From contig NZ_OY775906.1 in NCBI RefSeq assembly GCF_963675065.1, positions 2,148,001 through 2,212,000 on the forward strand: a stretch of DNA of 64,000 nt, written 5' to 3'. The first letter of the stretch is position 1. Each line of letters starts with the position of its first letter. Source of the DNA: an uncultured Draconibacterium sp. GTDB taxonomy: Bacteria > Bacteroidota > Bacteroidia > Bacteroidales > Prolixibacteraceae. Shown in pieces: positions 52,134 through 60,929 of the stretch. The translations under genes and the position numbers were made by a program. A model generated the notes under the pieces. The model was not told the DNA's origin. It was given only the letters and a program-made list of their open reading frames with translations, and did not search any database.

Positions 52134-53123
52134 ATGAACATAAAATTCACCATAGAAAAGAACTCTAATGTTCTGAAATTCCAGCAATTAGTTGATGCCA
52201 TTCTCGACTCGATCAGCCGAAACGAGTTAAAAGAAGGCGACATGCTACCTTCAGTAAATCAGATTATGAAGGATTGCAAACTATCGAGAGATACCGTTTT
52301 TAAAGCCTATGCCGAGCTGAAAAAACGTGGTGTGGTAGAATCTGTTCCCAATCGCGGCTATTTTGTTACCCGAAAAATTACCAAGATATTTTTGTTCATC
52401 GATACGTTTAAGGCCTACAAAGAAGTGCTTTATCACTCTATTCTGAATCATTTGCCGAAAAACATTAGTGTTGATTTGCACTTTCATCATTACAACATCG
52501 ATCTTTTCGATAAGATTATTACCGAAAGCGTGGGACGTTACACCAAATATATTGTAATGAATTTCGACCACAAAAAGGTGAAGAATATTATTGATAAAAT
52601 TCCGGAAGAACAATTGCTTATTATCGACTGGAAAATAAATGGCGAAGGGAAATCGAGTGTTTATCAGAATTTTGGCGAAGCCGTTTACAATTGTCTCGAT
52701 AAAAATTTAAATGCCATTTCGAAATACAAACGTTTTACGCTCTTTTATCCTGATTTTACATACCACCCGCGTGAGATTGTGGATCATTTCGAACGCTTTG
52801 GAAAGAATAATAATATAAACCACAGAGTGATAACAACCTTCGATGAATTTGACTTAAAGGAAGGAGACCTCTATTTTCTGGTGAGTGATCGTACGCTGGC
52901 AACATTTCTCGATCAGTGTTCTGAAAAAGGATTTGAGCCCGGACAAGAAGTCGGCGTGATCTCCTACAACGAAACACCAATGAAAAAATACGTAAAGGAA
53001 GGCATAACCGTAATTTCAACCGATTTTAACCAAATGGGGAAAAAAGCAGCCGAGTTTATAGTACAGGGCAAGCCTGTAAATGTTGAGATTCCAACAACCT
53101 TAAAACTCAGGTCGTCGCTATAA
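52134..53123 (+). CDS. GntR-type regulator with LacI-like sensor domain, probable xylose regulator
   Basis: A regulator of 329 residues. The N-terminal winged helix of the GntR type spans about residues 8-75 (ILDSISRNELKEGDMLPSVN, then LSRDTVFKAYAELKKRGVVE). The remainder (KIFLFIDTFKAYKEVLYHSI to the C-terminus) has a periplasmic-binding-protein fold like LacI sensors, suited to a sugar ligand. It sits directly upstream of xylB-xylA-xylE in the same direction, and the same operator-like motif precedes both, so it probably controls the xylose genes. It should respond to xylose or a xylose derivative; this is inference. Confidence 0.87.
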   Translation: MNIKFTIEKNSNVLKFQQLVDAILDSISRNELKEGDMLPSVNQIMKDCKLSRDTVFKAYAELKKRGVVESVPNRGYFVTRKITKIFLFIDTFKAYKEVLYHSILNHLPKNISVDLHFHHYNIDLFDKIITESVGRYTKYIVMNFDHKKVKNIIDKIPEEQLLIIDWKINGEGKSSVYQNFGEAVYNCLDKNLNAISKYKRFTLFYPDFTYHPREIVDHFERFGKNNNINHRVITTFDEFDLKEGDLYFLVSDRTLATFLDQCSEKGFEPGQEVGVISYNETPMKKYVKEGITVISTDFNQMGKKAAEFIVQGKPVNVEIPTTLKLRSSL

Positions 53124-53125
53124 AC

Positions 53126-53145
53126 ATGTTTTAAAACATTTTTTT
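53126..53145 (+). terminator. Possible weak terminator after the regulator gene
   Basis: ATGTTTTAAAACAT is a 14-base palindrome followed by a T tract. The stem is only A/T-rich, so it is a weak candidate. Confidence 0.35.
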
Positions 53146-53151
53146 AAAAGT

Positions 53152-53203
53152 TTGAGATCATACAAAATAGATCTATTTTTGCACCGTATCAGAACAGAAC
53201 AGA
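53152..53203 (+). promoter_or_regulatory. xylBAE promoter and operator
   Basis: TTG at 53152-53154 and TATTTTTG at 53174-53181 are 19 bases apart and match the consensus fully. CAGAACAGAACAGA at 53190-53203 lies where transcription would start, and matches the string at 52095 in the regulator's own promoter. Binding of the regulator there would block initiation. Confidence 0.72.
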
Positions 53204-53237
53204 TTGAATAACAAAATATATAAATTCACTTATTATC

Positions 53238-54722
53238 ATGCATTTATTAGGACTCGATATCGGAAGCTCTTCAGTTAAGGTTTCTCTGGTAGAAGCAAAC
53301 AGCGGAAACCTGGTAGCTTCATCGTTTTATCCAAAACGGGAAATGAAAATTACAGCACACAAAGCAGGCTGGGCAGAACAAGCGCCTGAGCTTTGGTGGG
53401 AAAATCTGAAGTTGGCATTAGCCGAAGTTCTCTCAACCGCGAATATCGATAAAGAAAGTATTGAGTCGATTGGTATTTCGTATCAAATGCATGGCTTGGT
53501 AATGGTGGACAAAAACCAGGAAGTATTGCGCCCGTCGATTATTTGGTGCGACAGCCGCGCTGCCGTTTATGGCGACAAAGCTTTTGAAGAAATTGGTGGT
53601 CAGCGTTGTTTAACCAACCTGTTAAACTCGCCGGGTAACTTTACCGCATCGAAACTAAAATGGGTAAAGGAAAACGAGCCGGAGACTTTTGCCAAGGTTG
53701 ACAAAATTATGCTTCCGGGTGACTTTATTGCCATGAAACTTACCGGTGAGGCGCAAACAACCATCAGCGGTCTTTCTGAGGGAATTATGTGGAATTTCAA
53801 AGAAAACGACCTGGCTACAATGTTGTTCGACAACTATGGCTTTTCGTCCGATATTATTCCTGAAATAGTACCTACTTTTGCAACATCGGGCCAGCTAAGC
53901 GCTAAAACGGCTGCCGAACTTGGTCTCTCAACAAAAACAAAAGTAAGTTACCGCGCAGGCGACCAGCCCAACAACGCATTGTCGTTGAATGTGCTTAATC
54001 CTGGAGAAATTGCAACAACAGCCGGAACTTCAGGAGTGGTTTATGGTGTAAGCAACGAAATCAAATACGATCCGCAGTCGCGGGTAAACACATTTGCACA
54101 CGTTAACCATACTCAGGAAGATCCGCGACTTGGAGTTTTGCTATGCATTAACGGAACAGGTATTTTAAATGCCTGGTTGAAACGAATGGTGGCCGAAGAT
54201 CTATCGTATGAAGCGATGAATGACCTGGCTTCAAAAGTAGCTATCGGTTCGGATGGCATCTCTATCCTACCCTTTGGTAACGGTTCAGAACGTGTTCTTC
54301 AGAATCAAAATATCGGTTCGCTTTTCTCGGGTATTAACTTTAATATCCATGGCAAAGGGCACTTGCTACGTGCTGCACAGGAAGGAATTGTTTTTTCATT
54401 TAAATACGGCATGGACATCATGAAAAATATTGGAATCGATGCATCGGTAATTAAAGCCGGTAAAGCCAATATGTTCCTCAGCCCTATTTTCAGAGAAACG
54501 CTTGCCGGAATTTCAGGAGCGACCATTGAATTATACAATACCGACGGATCGGTTGGTGCTGCGCGCGGTGCAGGTGTTGGATCGGGTTATTACAAATCGT
54601 TTAACGAGGCATTCTCAAACCTGAAAAAACTGGATATAATTGAGCCCAACACACAAAACGTTGCGGCATACCAGGAAGCCTACGAAAGCTGGAAGGCAGA
54701 ACTTGAAAAAGCGATAAAATAA
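53238..54722 (+). CDS. xylB: Xylulokinase
   Basis: A FGGY-family kinase of 494 residues that phosphorylates D-xylulose. The ATP-binding start is MHLLGLDIGSSSVKVSLVE, then GISYQMHGLVMVD, IIWCDSRA (the xylulokinase-specific block) and the FGGY C-terminal region with AAQEGIVFSFKYGMD and GAARGAGVGSGYY. It is the first gene of the xylose operon, 58 bases ahead of xylA. The operon has its own promoter with an operator. Confidence 0.96.
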   Translation: MHLLGLDIGSSSVKVSLVEANSGNLVASSFYPKREMKITAHKAGWAEQAPELWWENLKLALAEVLSTANIDKESIESIGISYQMHGLVMVDKNQEVLRPSIIWCDSRAAVYGDKAFEEIGGQRCLTNLLNSPGNFTASKLKWVKENEPETFAKVDKIMLPGDFIAMKLTGEAQTTISGLSEGIMWNFKENDLATMLFDNYGFSSDIIPEIVPTFATSGQLSAKTAAELGLSTKTKVSYRAGDQPNNALSLNVLNPGEIATTAGTSGVVYGVSNEIKYDPQSRVNTFAHVNHTQEDPRLGVLLCINGTGILNAWLKRMVAEDLSYEAMNDLASKVAIGSDGISILPFGNGSERVLQNQNIGSLFSGINFNIHGKGHLLRAAQEGIVFSFKYGMDIMKNIGIDASVIKAGKANMFLSPIFRETLAGISGATIELYNTDGSVGAARGAGVGSGYYKSFNEAFSNLKKLDIIEPNTQNVAAYQEAYESWKAELEKAIK

Positions 54723-54780
54723 TACGCAAATCAAAGAGAAATATAAAACAGATAAAATAACAATTCATAAAATTACTAAG

Positions 54781-56106
54781 ATGGAAGTTTTAAAAGGAAA
54801 CAAAGAGTATTTTAAAGGAATCGATCAAATTAAATTCGAAGGTCCTGATTCAAAAAACCCAATGGCGTTTAAATGGTACGACGAAAACAGAGTTGTTGCC
54901 GGAAAAACAATGAAAGACCACTTGCGTTTTGCTGTTGCTTACTGGCATACTTTCTGCGGAACCGGTGAAGATCCGTTTGGACCAGGAACACAAATTTTCC
55001 CTTGGGCCGGTGCTGCTGATCCATTAGATGCGGCTAAAGAAAGAATGGATGCAGCTTTCGAATTCATCACAAAAATAGGTGCTCCTTTCTACTGTTTCCA
55101 CGATACTGATGTTGCCGGCGACGGAACAGTTTTCGAGATCGAAAAACGAATGGAAAAACTGGTTGAGATTGCCAAACAAAAACAAGCCGATTCAGGTGTT
55201 AAATTATTGTGGGGTACTGCCAACGTATTCAGTAATCCACGCTACATGAACGGTGCATCAACCAACCCGGATTTTAATGTGGTTGCCAACGCAGCTGTTC
55301 AGGTAAAAAATGCTATCGATGCTACAATCGCACTGGGTGGTACCGGTTACACTTTCTGGGGAGGACGTGAAGGTTACATGAGCCTGCACAACACCGATAC
55401 AAAACGCGAATTGGCACACCTTGGAGAATTCCTTCGTATGGCCCGCGATTACGGTCGCAAACAAGGTTTCACAGGTTCTTTCTTTATCGAGCCAAAGCCA
55501 ATGGAGCCAACAAAACACCAGTATGATTTCGATGCACAAACTGTTATCGCTTTCCTGAAAGCTAATGGATTGGAAAAAGATTTTACATTAAATATTGAAG
55601 TAAACCACGCTACACTTGCCGGTCATACTTTTGCTCACGACTTAAGAATGTCGACTGATGCAGGTTTGCTTGGATCGATTGATGCTAACAAAGGTGACTA
55701 TCAAAACGGATGGGATACTGACGAATTCCCAACCAACATTTACGAAGTTACTGAAGCAATGCTAGAGATTCTTCCTGCCGGTGGTTTTACATATGGTGGT
55801 ATTAACTTCGATGCTAAAACACGTCGTAACTCAACCGATCTGGAAGATATCTTTATCGCACACATTGGTGGTATGGACGTATTTGCGCGTGCTCTTGTAA
55901 TTGCCGACAAAATTCTGAACGACTCGCAATACTGCGCTATGCGTGCTGCACGTTATGCTTCATTCGACGAAGGTAAAGGTGCCGAATTTGAAGGTGGTAA
56001 ATTAACAATTGAAGATATGTACTCAATTGCGAAAGAAGTTGGTGAGCCTAGTCAAATCAGCGGAAAGCAAGAGTTGATCGAACAGTTAATCAACTGGTAT
56101 TTATAA
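54781..56106 (+). CDS. xylA: Xylose isomerase
   Basis: A xylose isomerase of 441 residues, converting D-xylose to D-xylulose. The active-site segments are AYWHTFCGTGEDPFG, FYCFHDTDVAGDG (catalytic His), WGTANVFSNPRY, FFIEPKPMEPTKHQYDFDA and VNHATLAGHTFAHDLRM (metal ligands), with DANKGD late. The length and these motifs place it in the longer class II enzymes typical of Bacteroidota. It lies between xylB and xylE. Codon use is as expected for a highly expressed gene. Confidence 0.97.
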   Translation: MEVLKGNKEYFKGIDQIKFEGPDSKNPMAFKWYDENRVVAGKTMKDHLRFAVAYWHTFCGTGEDPFGPGTQIFPWAGAADPLDAAKERMDAAFEFITKIGAPFYCFHDTDVAGDGTVFEIEKRMEKLVEIAKQKQADSGVKLLWGTANVFSNPRYMNGASTNPDFNVVANAAVQVKNAIDATIALGGTGYTFWGGREGYMSLHNTDTKRELAHLGEFLRMARDYGRKQGFTGSFFIEPKPMEPTKHQYDFDAQTVIAFLKANGLEKDFTLNIEVNHATLAGHTFAHDLRMSTDAGLLGSIDANKGDYQNGWDTDEFPTNIYEVTEAMLEILPAGGFTYGGINFDAKTRRNSTDLEDIFIAHIGGMDVFARALVIADKILNDSQYCAMRAARYASFDEGKGAEFEGGKLTIEDMYSIAKEVGEPSQISGKQELIEQLINWYL

Positions 56107-56200
56107 TAGAAATACAATCAGCAGATTTACTCAAAGCCTGCGGGCTTTGAGTAAATTGCTTGTTACACATAAACCTTAAAACTAAATTTAAACTATTCAA

Positions 56201-57580
56201 ATGAAAGGGCGTAATTCGTTTTATATCGTAGTTATCACAGTGGTTGCTACTTTAGGTGGCTTGCTTTTCGGTTACGACACGGCAGTAATTTCAGGTGCCG
56301 ATAAATCGATCCAGGCTTTTCTGATTGATGGACTGGGACTGAACTCGCTGGCACACGGTGCAACCATATCAAGTGCACTTATCGGATGTATTATTGGTGG
56401 TGGTATTTCCGGACTATTGGCATCAAAACTCGGAAGGAAAAAAAGCTTGCTGCTTGCAGCCTTACTTTTCTTTATCTCGGCTTTAGGATCTGGAAATCCA
56501 GAATTCCTGTTCTTTCCAAAAGGCGAACCTACAATGGGCCTTTTATATATGTTCAACTTCTACCGTGTTATTGGCGGTATTGGTGTTGGATTGGCCTCGG
56601 CAGTTAGCCCGATGTATATTGGAGAAATTGCACCGGCTGATATTCGCGGAAGGCTTGTGGCCCTCAACCAGTTTGCCATTATTTTTGGTATGCTTGTAGT
56701 ATATTTTGTTAACTGGGGAATTGCCAGCGGACAATCACTGGAATGGATCAACACCATTGGATGGCGCCGGATGTTTATTTCGGAAGCTATTCCTGCCGGA
56801 TTGTTTGGAGTGCTGTTATTTTTTGTTCCTGAAACACCACGATATCTGGCGCTTAAAAACGAGGACGACAAGGCACTAAGTATTCTTACAAAAATAAACG
56901 GAGCAGAACACGCCAAATTAATTTTTAATGATATTAAACAAAGTGTTGAACGCCATTCAGGGAAGTTGTTCTCTTATGGAAAACTGGTTATAATCATTGG
57001 TATTTTATTATCCGTTTTCCAGCAATTTGTAGGTATTAATGTGGCACTTTATTATGCGCCCCGTATTTTCGAAAGTATGGGAGCGGCAAAAGATGCATCG
57101 TTAATGCAAACCGTTGTAATGGGACTTGTAAACGTTGTATTTACAGTGGTGGCTATTTTAACTGTTGACAAATGGGGACGTAAACCTCTGTTAATGGTTG
57201 GATCGATTGGTATGGCTGTTGGGATGTTTGCCATCGGTGCACTTTCGTTTATGGAAGTAATTGGTATCGGAACACTTATATTTATTATTGTGTATACCGC
57301 CTCATTTATGATGTCTTGGGGCCCTATATGCTGGGTTCTTATTTCAGAATTATTCCCCAACAAAATCAGGGGAAAAGCAGTGGCGGTTGCAGTTGCAGCA
57401 CAATGGGCAGCCAACTACTTTATTTCTTCTACCTACCCGGCAATGATGGAATTTAGTGGCGGATTAACCTATAGTTTTTATGGATTAATGAGTGTGTTGT
57501 CTTTCATTTTTGTGTGGAAGCTGGTACCCGAAACAAAAGGAAAAACTTTGGAGGAGATGGATTATCTCTGGAAAAAATAG
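56201..57580 (+). CDS. xylE: D-xylose:proton symporter (MFS sugar porter)
   Basis: A sugar porter of 459 residues with 12 predicted helices. The family motifs are GGLLFGYDTAVISGADKSI at helix 1, GRKKSLL (loop 2-3), RVIGGIGVGLASAVSPMYIGEIAP, VPETPRYL before the central loop, QQFVGINVALYYAPRIFESM in helix 7, and VPETKGKTLEEMD at the C-terminus. Length and position behind xylB-xylA make xylose the likely substrate. A strong terminator follows. Confidence 0.95.
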   Translation: MKGRNSFYIVVITVVATLGGLLFGYDTAVISGADKSIQAFLIDGLGLNSLAHGATISSALIGCIIGGGISGLLASKLGRKKSLLLAALLFFISALGSGNPEFLFFPKGEPTMGLLYMFNFYRVIGGIGVGLASAVSPMYIGEIAPADIRGRLVALNQFAIIFGMLVVYFVNWGIASGQSLEWINTIGWRRMFISEAIPAGLFGVLLFFVPETPRYLALKNEDDKALSILTKINGAEHAKLIFNDIKQSVERHSGKLFSYGKLVIIIGILLSVFQQFVGINVALYYAPRIFESMGAAKDASLMQTVVMGLVNVVFTVVAILTVDKWGRKPLLMVGSIGMAVGMFAIGALSFMEVIGIGTLIFIIVYTASFMMSWGPICWVLISELFPNKIRGKAVAVAVAAQWAANYFISSTYPAMMEFSGGLTYSFYGLMSVLSFIFVWKLVPETKGKTLEEMDYLWKK

Positions 57581-57600
57581 TTTTTAGTTGAAACGATAAA

Positions 57601-57631
57601 AAAAACGGGATTTTAACAATCCCGTTTTTTG
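57601..57631. terminator. Bidirectional terminator after xylE
   Basis: AAACGGGATT pairs with AATCCCGTTT around TTAAC, with A and T tracts on both sides. It separates xylE from the convergent winged-helix gene. Confidence 0.85.
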
Positions 57632-57637
57632 TTTTCC

Positions 57638-57811
57638 TTATTTTGGTTCCCAAAAGCAACGCTTTGGTGACACAATTTTTTCTTCGGCCTTCAACATTTT
57701 CATTGCTTTTTCCACTTCATTTTTATCCAATCCGGAAGCTTCTGCAATTTCACCGGCCTTCATTGGTTTTCCGGCCACCTGCATAGCCGCCAGTACCTTT
57801 TCTGTACTCAT
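57638..57811 (-). CDS. Small winged-helix-like protein
   Basis: An ORF of 57 codons beginning MSTEKVLAAMQVAGKPMKAG and ending SPKRCFWEPK. The pattern VLxAMxxAGKPMKAGEIAEASGLDKNEVEKAM resembles a helix-turn-helix, followed by a short LKAEEKIVSPKRCFWEP wing. Small proteins of this type occur in many anaerobes and are assumed to bind DNA. It starts 15 bases after the stop of the Fe-type SOD gene and is probably co-transcribed with it. No family function is known. Confidence 0.75.
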   Translation of the reverse strand: MSTEKVLAAMQVAGKPMKAGEIAEASGLDKNEVEKAMKMLKAEEKIVSPKRCFWEPK

Positions 57812-57826
57812 TCTCTTCTTTTTGTC

Positions 57827-58405
57827 TTAAGCAAAGCGTTCTGAAACAACTTTCCAATCGACAATTTTCCAAAAGTCGGCAACATAAGCCGGACGTGCAT
57901 TTTGCTTATCCAGATAATATGCGTGTTCCCAAACATCGCAGGTTAGTAAAGGTTTTTTACCATCGCGTAATGGATTGCCGGCGTTACTTGTCTGAACGAT
58001 TTCCAGTTCGCCTTTTTCATCAACAACCAACCAAGCCCAGCCTGAGCCAAACAAAGTGGCAGCTGCTTTCGAGAACACTTCTTTAAAAGCATCAAACGAA
58101 CCGAATTTAGCATCAATAGCTGCTTTTAAATCGTCTTTAGGCTCTTTACAACCATCAGGACCAAATTGCATAAAATAGAACGTGTGGTTCCAAACCTGTG
58201 CTCCGTTATTAAAGATACCTCCATCCGCCTTTTTAATAATGTCTTCCAAACTTGTTTTTTCAAACTCTGTTCCTTCAATCAGGCCATTTAAGTTATTTAC
58301 ATAAGCCTGGTGGTGTTTTCCGTAATGAAATTCAATTGTTTTTTCACTTATTACTGGTTCCAATGCATTATTTGCATATGGAAGTTTTGGTAAACTAAAT
58401 GCCAT
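57827..58405 (-). CDS. sodB: Superoxide dismutase, Fe type
   Basis: A SOD of 192 residues. The metal ligands are His in EFHYGKHH, His in WNHTFYF, Asp in CDVWEHAYYLD and His in the same block. The residues FNNGAQVWNHTFYF (Gln provided from helix 3, as in Fe-SODs) and the spacing SNAGNPL distinguish it from the neighbouring Mn-type enzyme. Metal choice is inferred from these residues, and cambialistic use is possible. It lies upstream of the small winged-helix gene and downstream of the Mn-type SOD gene on the same strand, separated by a terminator. Confidence 0.93.
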   Translation of the reverse strand: MAFSLPKLPYANNALEPVISEKTIEFHYGKHHQAYVNNLNGLIEGTEFEKTSLEDIIKKADGGIFNNGAQVWNHTFYFMQFGPDGCKEPKDDLKAAIDAKFGSFDAFKEVFSKAAATLFGSGWAWLVVDEKGELEIVQTSNAGNPLRDGKKPLLTCDVWEHAYYLDKQNARPAYVADFWKIVDWKVVSERFA

Positions 58406-58611
58406 AATTTTCCTTGTTTAAAGATTACTAATTTGATTTTTGTCTGCTAAAGGTACAACGTTTTTGGGGCAAAAAGGATTAATGGGAAGTTTAATTTGGA
58501 AGGAGTTTAAATAAAATTTAAGAGGATCAGAATCGTCAAAAAAGTTGCAAAAGAGCCTATAATTCTGACAACGAGCACCGTAGTTAACATAAATGAATAC
58601 AAAAGAGCAAT

Positions 58612-58638
58612 AAAAACCCCGGAGCCTCTGCTCCGGGG
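58612..58638 (-). terminator. Intrinsic terminator of the Mn-type SOD gene
   Basis: CCCCGGAGC pairs with GCTCCGGGG around CTCT; on the minus strand five T residues follow. It separates the transcripts of the two SODs. Confidence 0.85.
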
Positions 58639-58655
58639 AAAAAACCAAAAATCAA

Positions 58656-59255
58656 CTAACCTTTAAACCGCCTGGCGACTTCATCCCAGTTGATGAGATT
58701 CCAGAATGCGTTCACATAATCCGGACGTCTGTTTTGGTAGTTCAGGTAATATGCATGTTCCCACACATCGATCCCCAAAATTGGAGTTCCCTGAACTTCA
58801 GCCACATCCATCAGTGGATTATCCTGATTGGGCGTAGACGAAACCACCAGCTTATTGTTTTGAAGAACCAACCATGCCCAACCTGACCCAAAGCGAGTCA
58901 AAGCTGCCTTGGTGAAGGCTTCCTGAAAATTTTCTATGCTTCCAAATGAATCATTTACTGCGTCTAATAAAACTCCTTCCGGAGCCGGTGCACCACCCGG
59001 TGCAATTACTTCCCAGTACAAAGTGTGGTTAAAAAATCCACCACCATTGTTACGTACTGCTGTCGATTGACCAGACACACCGCTTAATATATCTTCAATT
59101 GATTTCCCTGCAAGATCAGTTCCGTCAACTGCCCCATTCAAATTATTTGTATAACCTGCGTGGTGCTTACTGTGATGGATTTCCATCGTTCTTGCATCAA
59201 TATGTGGCTCCAGTGCCTTGTAATCGTATCCTAATTTTGGTAATTCAAATGCCAT
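58656..59255 (-). CDS. sodA: Superoxide dismutase, Mn type
   Basis: A SOD of 199 residues. The ligands are His in MEIHHSKHHAGY, His in FFNHTLYWEV, Asp in GIDVWEHAYYLNYQNRRPDY and His in the same block. The segment NNGGGFFNHTLYW has Gly where the Fe-type has Ala-Gln, and NQDNPLMD supplies the Gln from the C-terminal domain, the pattern of Mn-SODs. It shares the DVWEHAYYL signature with the adjacent Fe-type enzyme but is clearly a different class rather than a recent duplicate. Confidence 0.93.
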   Translation of the reverse strand: MAFELPKLGYDYKALEPHIDARTMEIHHSKHHAGYTNNLNGAVDGTDLAGKSIEDILSGVSGQSTAVRNNGGGFFNHTLYWEVIAPGGAPAPEGVLLDAVNDSFGSIENFQEAFTKAALTRFGSGWAWLVLQNNKLVVSSTPNQDNPLMDVAEVQGTPILGIDVWEHAYYLNYQNRRPDYVNAFWNLINWDEVARRFKG

Positions 59256-59504
59256 TTTATTATTTTTTAAAGATTTAAATACTCTTATTTCTCTTTAGCA
59301 AAAATATACGCTATTTAGAATTAATCCAAATCTTCGAATAATAAAACACATTGAAATCCTTTATTGTTCATAGACGGAATTAATAAACACAGAACTTCAA
59401 TGAAATAAACCACAATATTGGGCTAAAAGCCACAGGATACAAACAGAAAAGAGACTGAAAATATTTATTTACTTTTATCTTTTTAATGGCCTTATCAATA
59501 ATAT

Positions 59505-59512
59505 TACCTTTG
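59505..59512 (+). promoter_or_regulatory. Putative MATE gene -7 element
   Basis: TACCTTTG is a full match to TAnnTTTG, 18 bases before the MATE ATG. No TTG is seen at the expected distance. Confidence 0.4.
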
Positions 59513-59530
59513 CCCACTCAGTAAAAAAGG

Positions 59531-60841
59531 ATGAATAAGAGCATATTAAAACTTGCCATTCCCAATATCATCAGTAACATAACTATTCCGTTACTTGGAT
59601 TGATTGATCTGGCCCTGATGGGACACCTTGGATCAGAAGTTTACATTGGTGCCATTTCACTGGGTAGCGTAATTTTTAATATTATTTACTGGGGATTTGG
59701 TTTTTTGCGGATGAGCACCTCCGGATTTACGGCACAGGCTTATGGCGAAAAAAAAACGGCCGAATCAATAACGATATTAATACGTGCTCTGCTTTTAACA
59801 TTGTCCGTTAGTGTTATTATTCTACTGCTTCAATCACCGATTGCCTGGGCAAGTTTTAAATTAATAGGCGGTAGTCCCGAAGTAGAAACGCTGGCCAATG
59901 AATACTTCAGAATAAGAATTTGGGCAGCACCTGCAGCCTTGAGCCTGTTTGTTTTCAGCGGATGGTTTTTAGGAATGCAAAATGCTCGCTATCCCATGAT
60001 TATCGCTATCCTCGTGAATGCTGTAAATATTCTGCTCAGTGTATTTTTTGTTTTTGGATTAAAAATGAAATCTGATGGAGTAGCCCTCGGAACCGTGATT
60101 TCTCAATACGCCGGATTGCTCACCGCAATTCTTCTGTTATTCAAAAGATATAAGAAAATGCTCCCGTTGGTTACAAAAGCCGGTGTAATGGACCTAAAGT
60201 TCATCGCAAACTTCTTTAGGGTGAACACTGACATTTTCATTCGCAGTTTTTGTATTATCGTTGTATTTACCTTCTTCACGTCAAAGTCGGCCAGTATTAA
60301 CGATACCATACTCGCCGTAAACTCAATCCTGCTGCAGTTTCTGATGTTCTTTTCCTTTTTTATCGATGGTTTTGCTTTTGCCGGAGAAGCACTTGTTGGC
60401 AAATTTATAGGTGCCAAACAAATTGAAAACTTAAAGAAAGTTGTAAAACTTTTGCTGTATTGGGGACTTGGATTAGCTGCTATTTTCACTGTAGTCTATC
60501 TCTCCGGTACTAATTTTATTTTAAAACTACTCACCTCTCAAAAAGATGTAATCCAAACTGCCCAGCAATTTCTTATTTGGGTGGTACTGATTCCGGTTGC
60601 CAGTGTTGGTTCATTTATCTGGGACGGGATTTATATCGGAGCAACAGCATCACGGCCTATGCGAAACAGCCTGTTGGTTTCAACTTTTCTGATTTTTGCA
60701 CCGGTATACTATTTTTTAAACCCTGTTTGGAATAATCATGCGTTGTGGATGGGGATGTTACTGTTTATGTTTTCCAGGGGATTTATTTTATCGCTATTGT
60801 ACAAAAAAACAATCCTGAAACCAATTACCGGGAAAGTCTAA
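59531..60841 (+). CDS. MATE family efflux transporter (DinF type)
   Basis: A membrane protein of 436 residues with 12 predicted helices in two similar halves. The start LKLAIPNIISNITIPLLGLIDLALMGHLG and the QAYGEKKTAE segment in the first half, and DGFAFAGEALVGKFIGAKQ in the second, match the DinF branch of MATE exporters. These exchange protons or sodium for drugs and other cationic compounds. The substrate is not predictable. It converges with the SGNH hydrolase gene. Confidence 0.92.
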   Translation: MNKSILKLAIPNIISNITIPLLGLIDLALMGHLGSEVYIGAISLGSVIFNIIYWGFGFLRMSTSGFTAQAYGEKKTAESITILIRALLLTLSVSVIILLLQSPIAWASFKLIGGSPEVETLANEYFRIRIWAAPAALSLFVFSGWFLGMQNARYPMIIAILVNAVNILLSVFFVFGLKMKSDGVALGTVISQYAGLLTAILLLFKRYKKMLPLVTKAGVMDLKFIANFFRVNTDIFIRSFCIIVVFTFFTSKSASINDTILAVNSILLQFLMFFSFFIDGFAFAGEALVGKFIGAKQIENLKKVVKLLLYWGLGLAAIFTVVYLSGTNFILKLLTSQKDVIQTAQQFLIWVVLIPVASVGSFIWDGIYIGATASRPMRNSLLVSTFLIFAPVYYFLNPVWNNHALWMGMLLFMFSRGFILSLLYKKTILKPITGKV

Positions 60842-60856
60842 TACCGCTCTGAATAA

Positions 60857-60922
60857 AAAATATCCAATATTGAATATCGAATGATTAAGTATTCAAAATT
60901 GGATATTGGTTATTGGATATTC
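60857..60922. repeat. Inverted repeats between MATE and SGNH genes
   Basis: AATATCCAAT (60859-60868) is complementary to ATTGGATATT at 60898-60907 and again at 60912-60921, with AATATTGAATATCGAATG between. The repeated GGATATTGG text is a known style of Bacteroidota dispersed repeat; it may also act as a terminator for both convergent genes. Confidence 0.65.
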
Positions 60923-60929
60923 TATTCGA

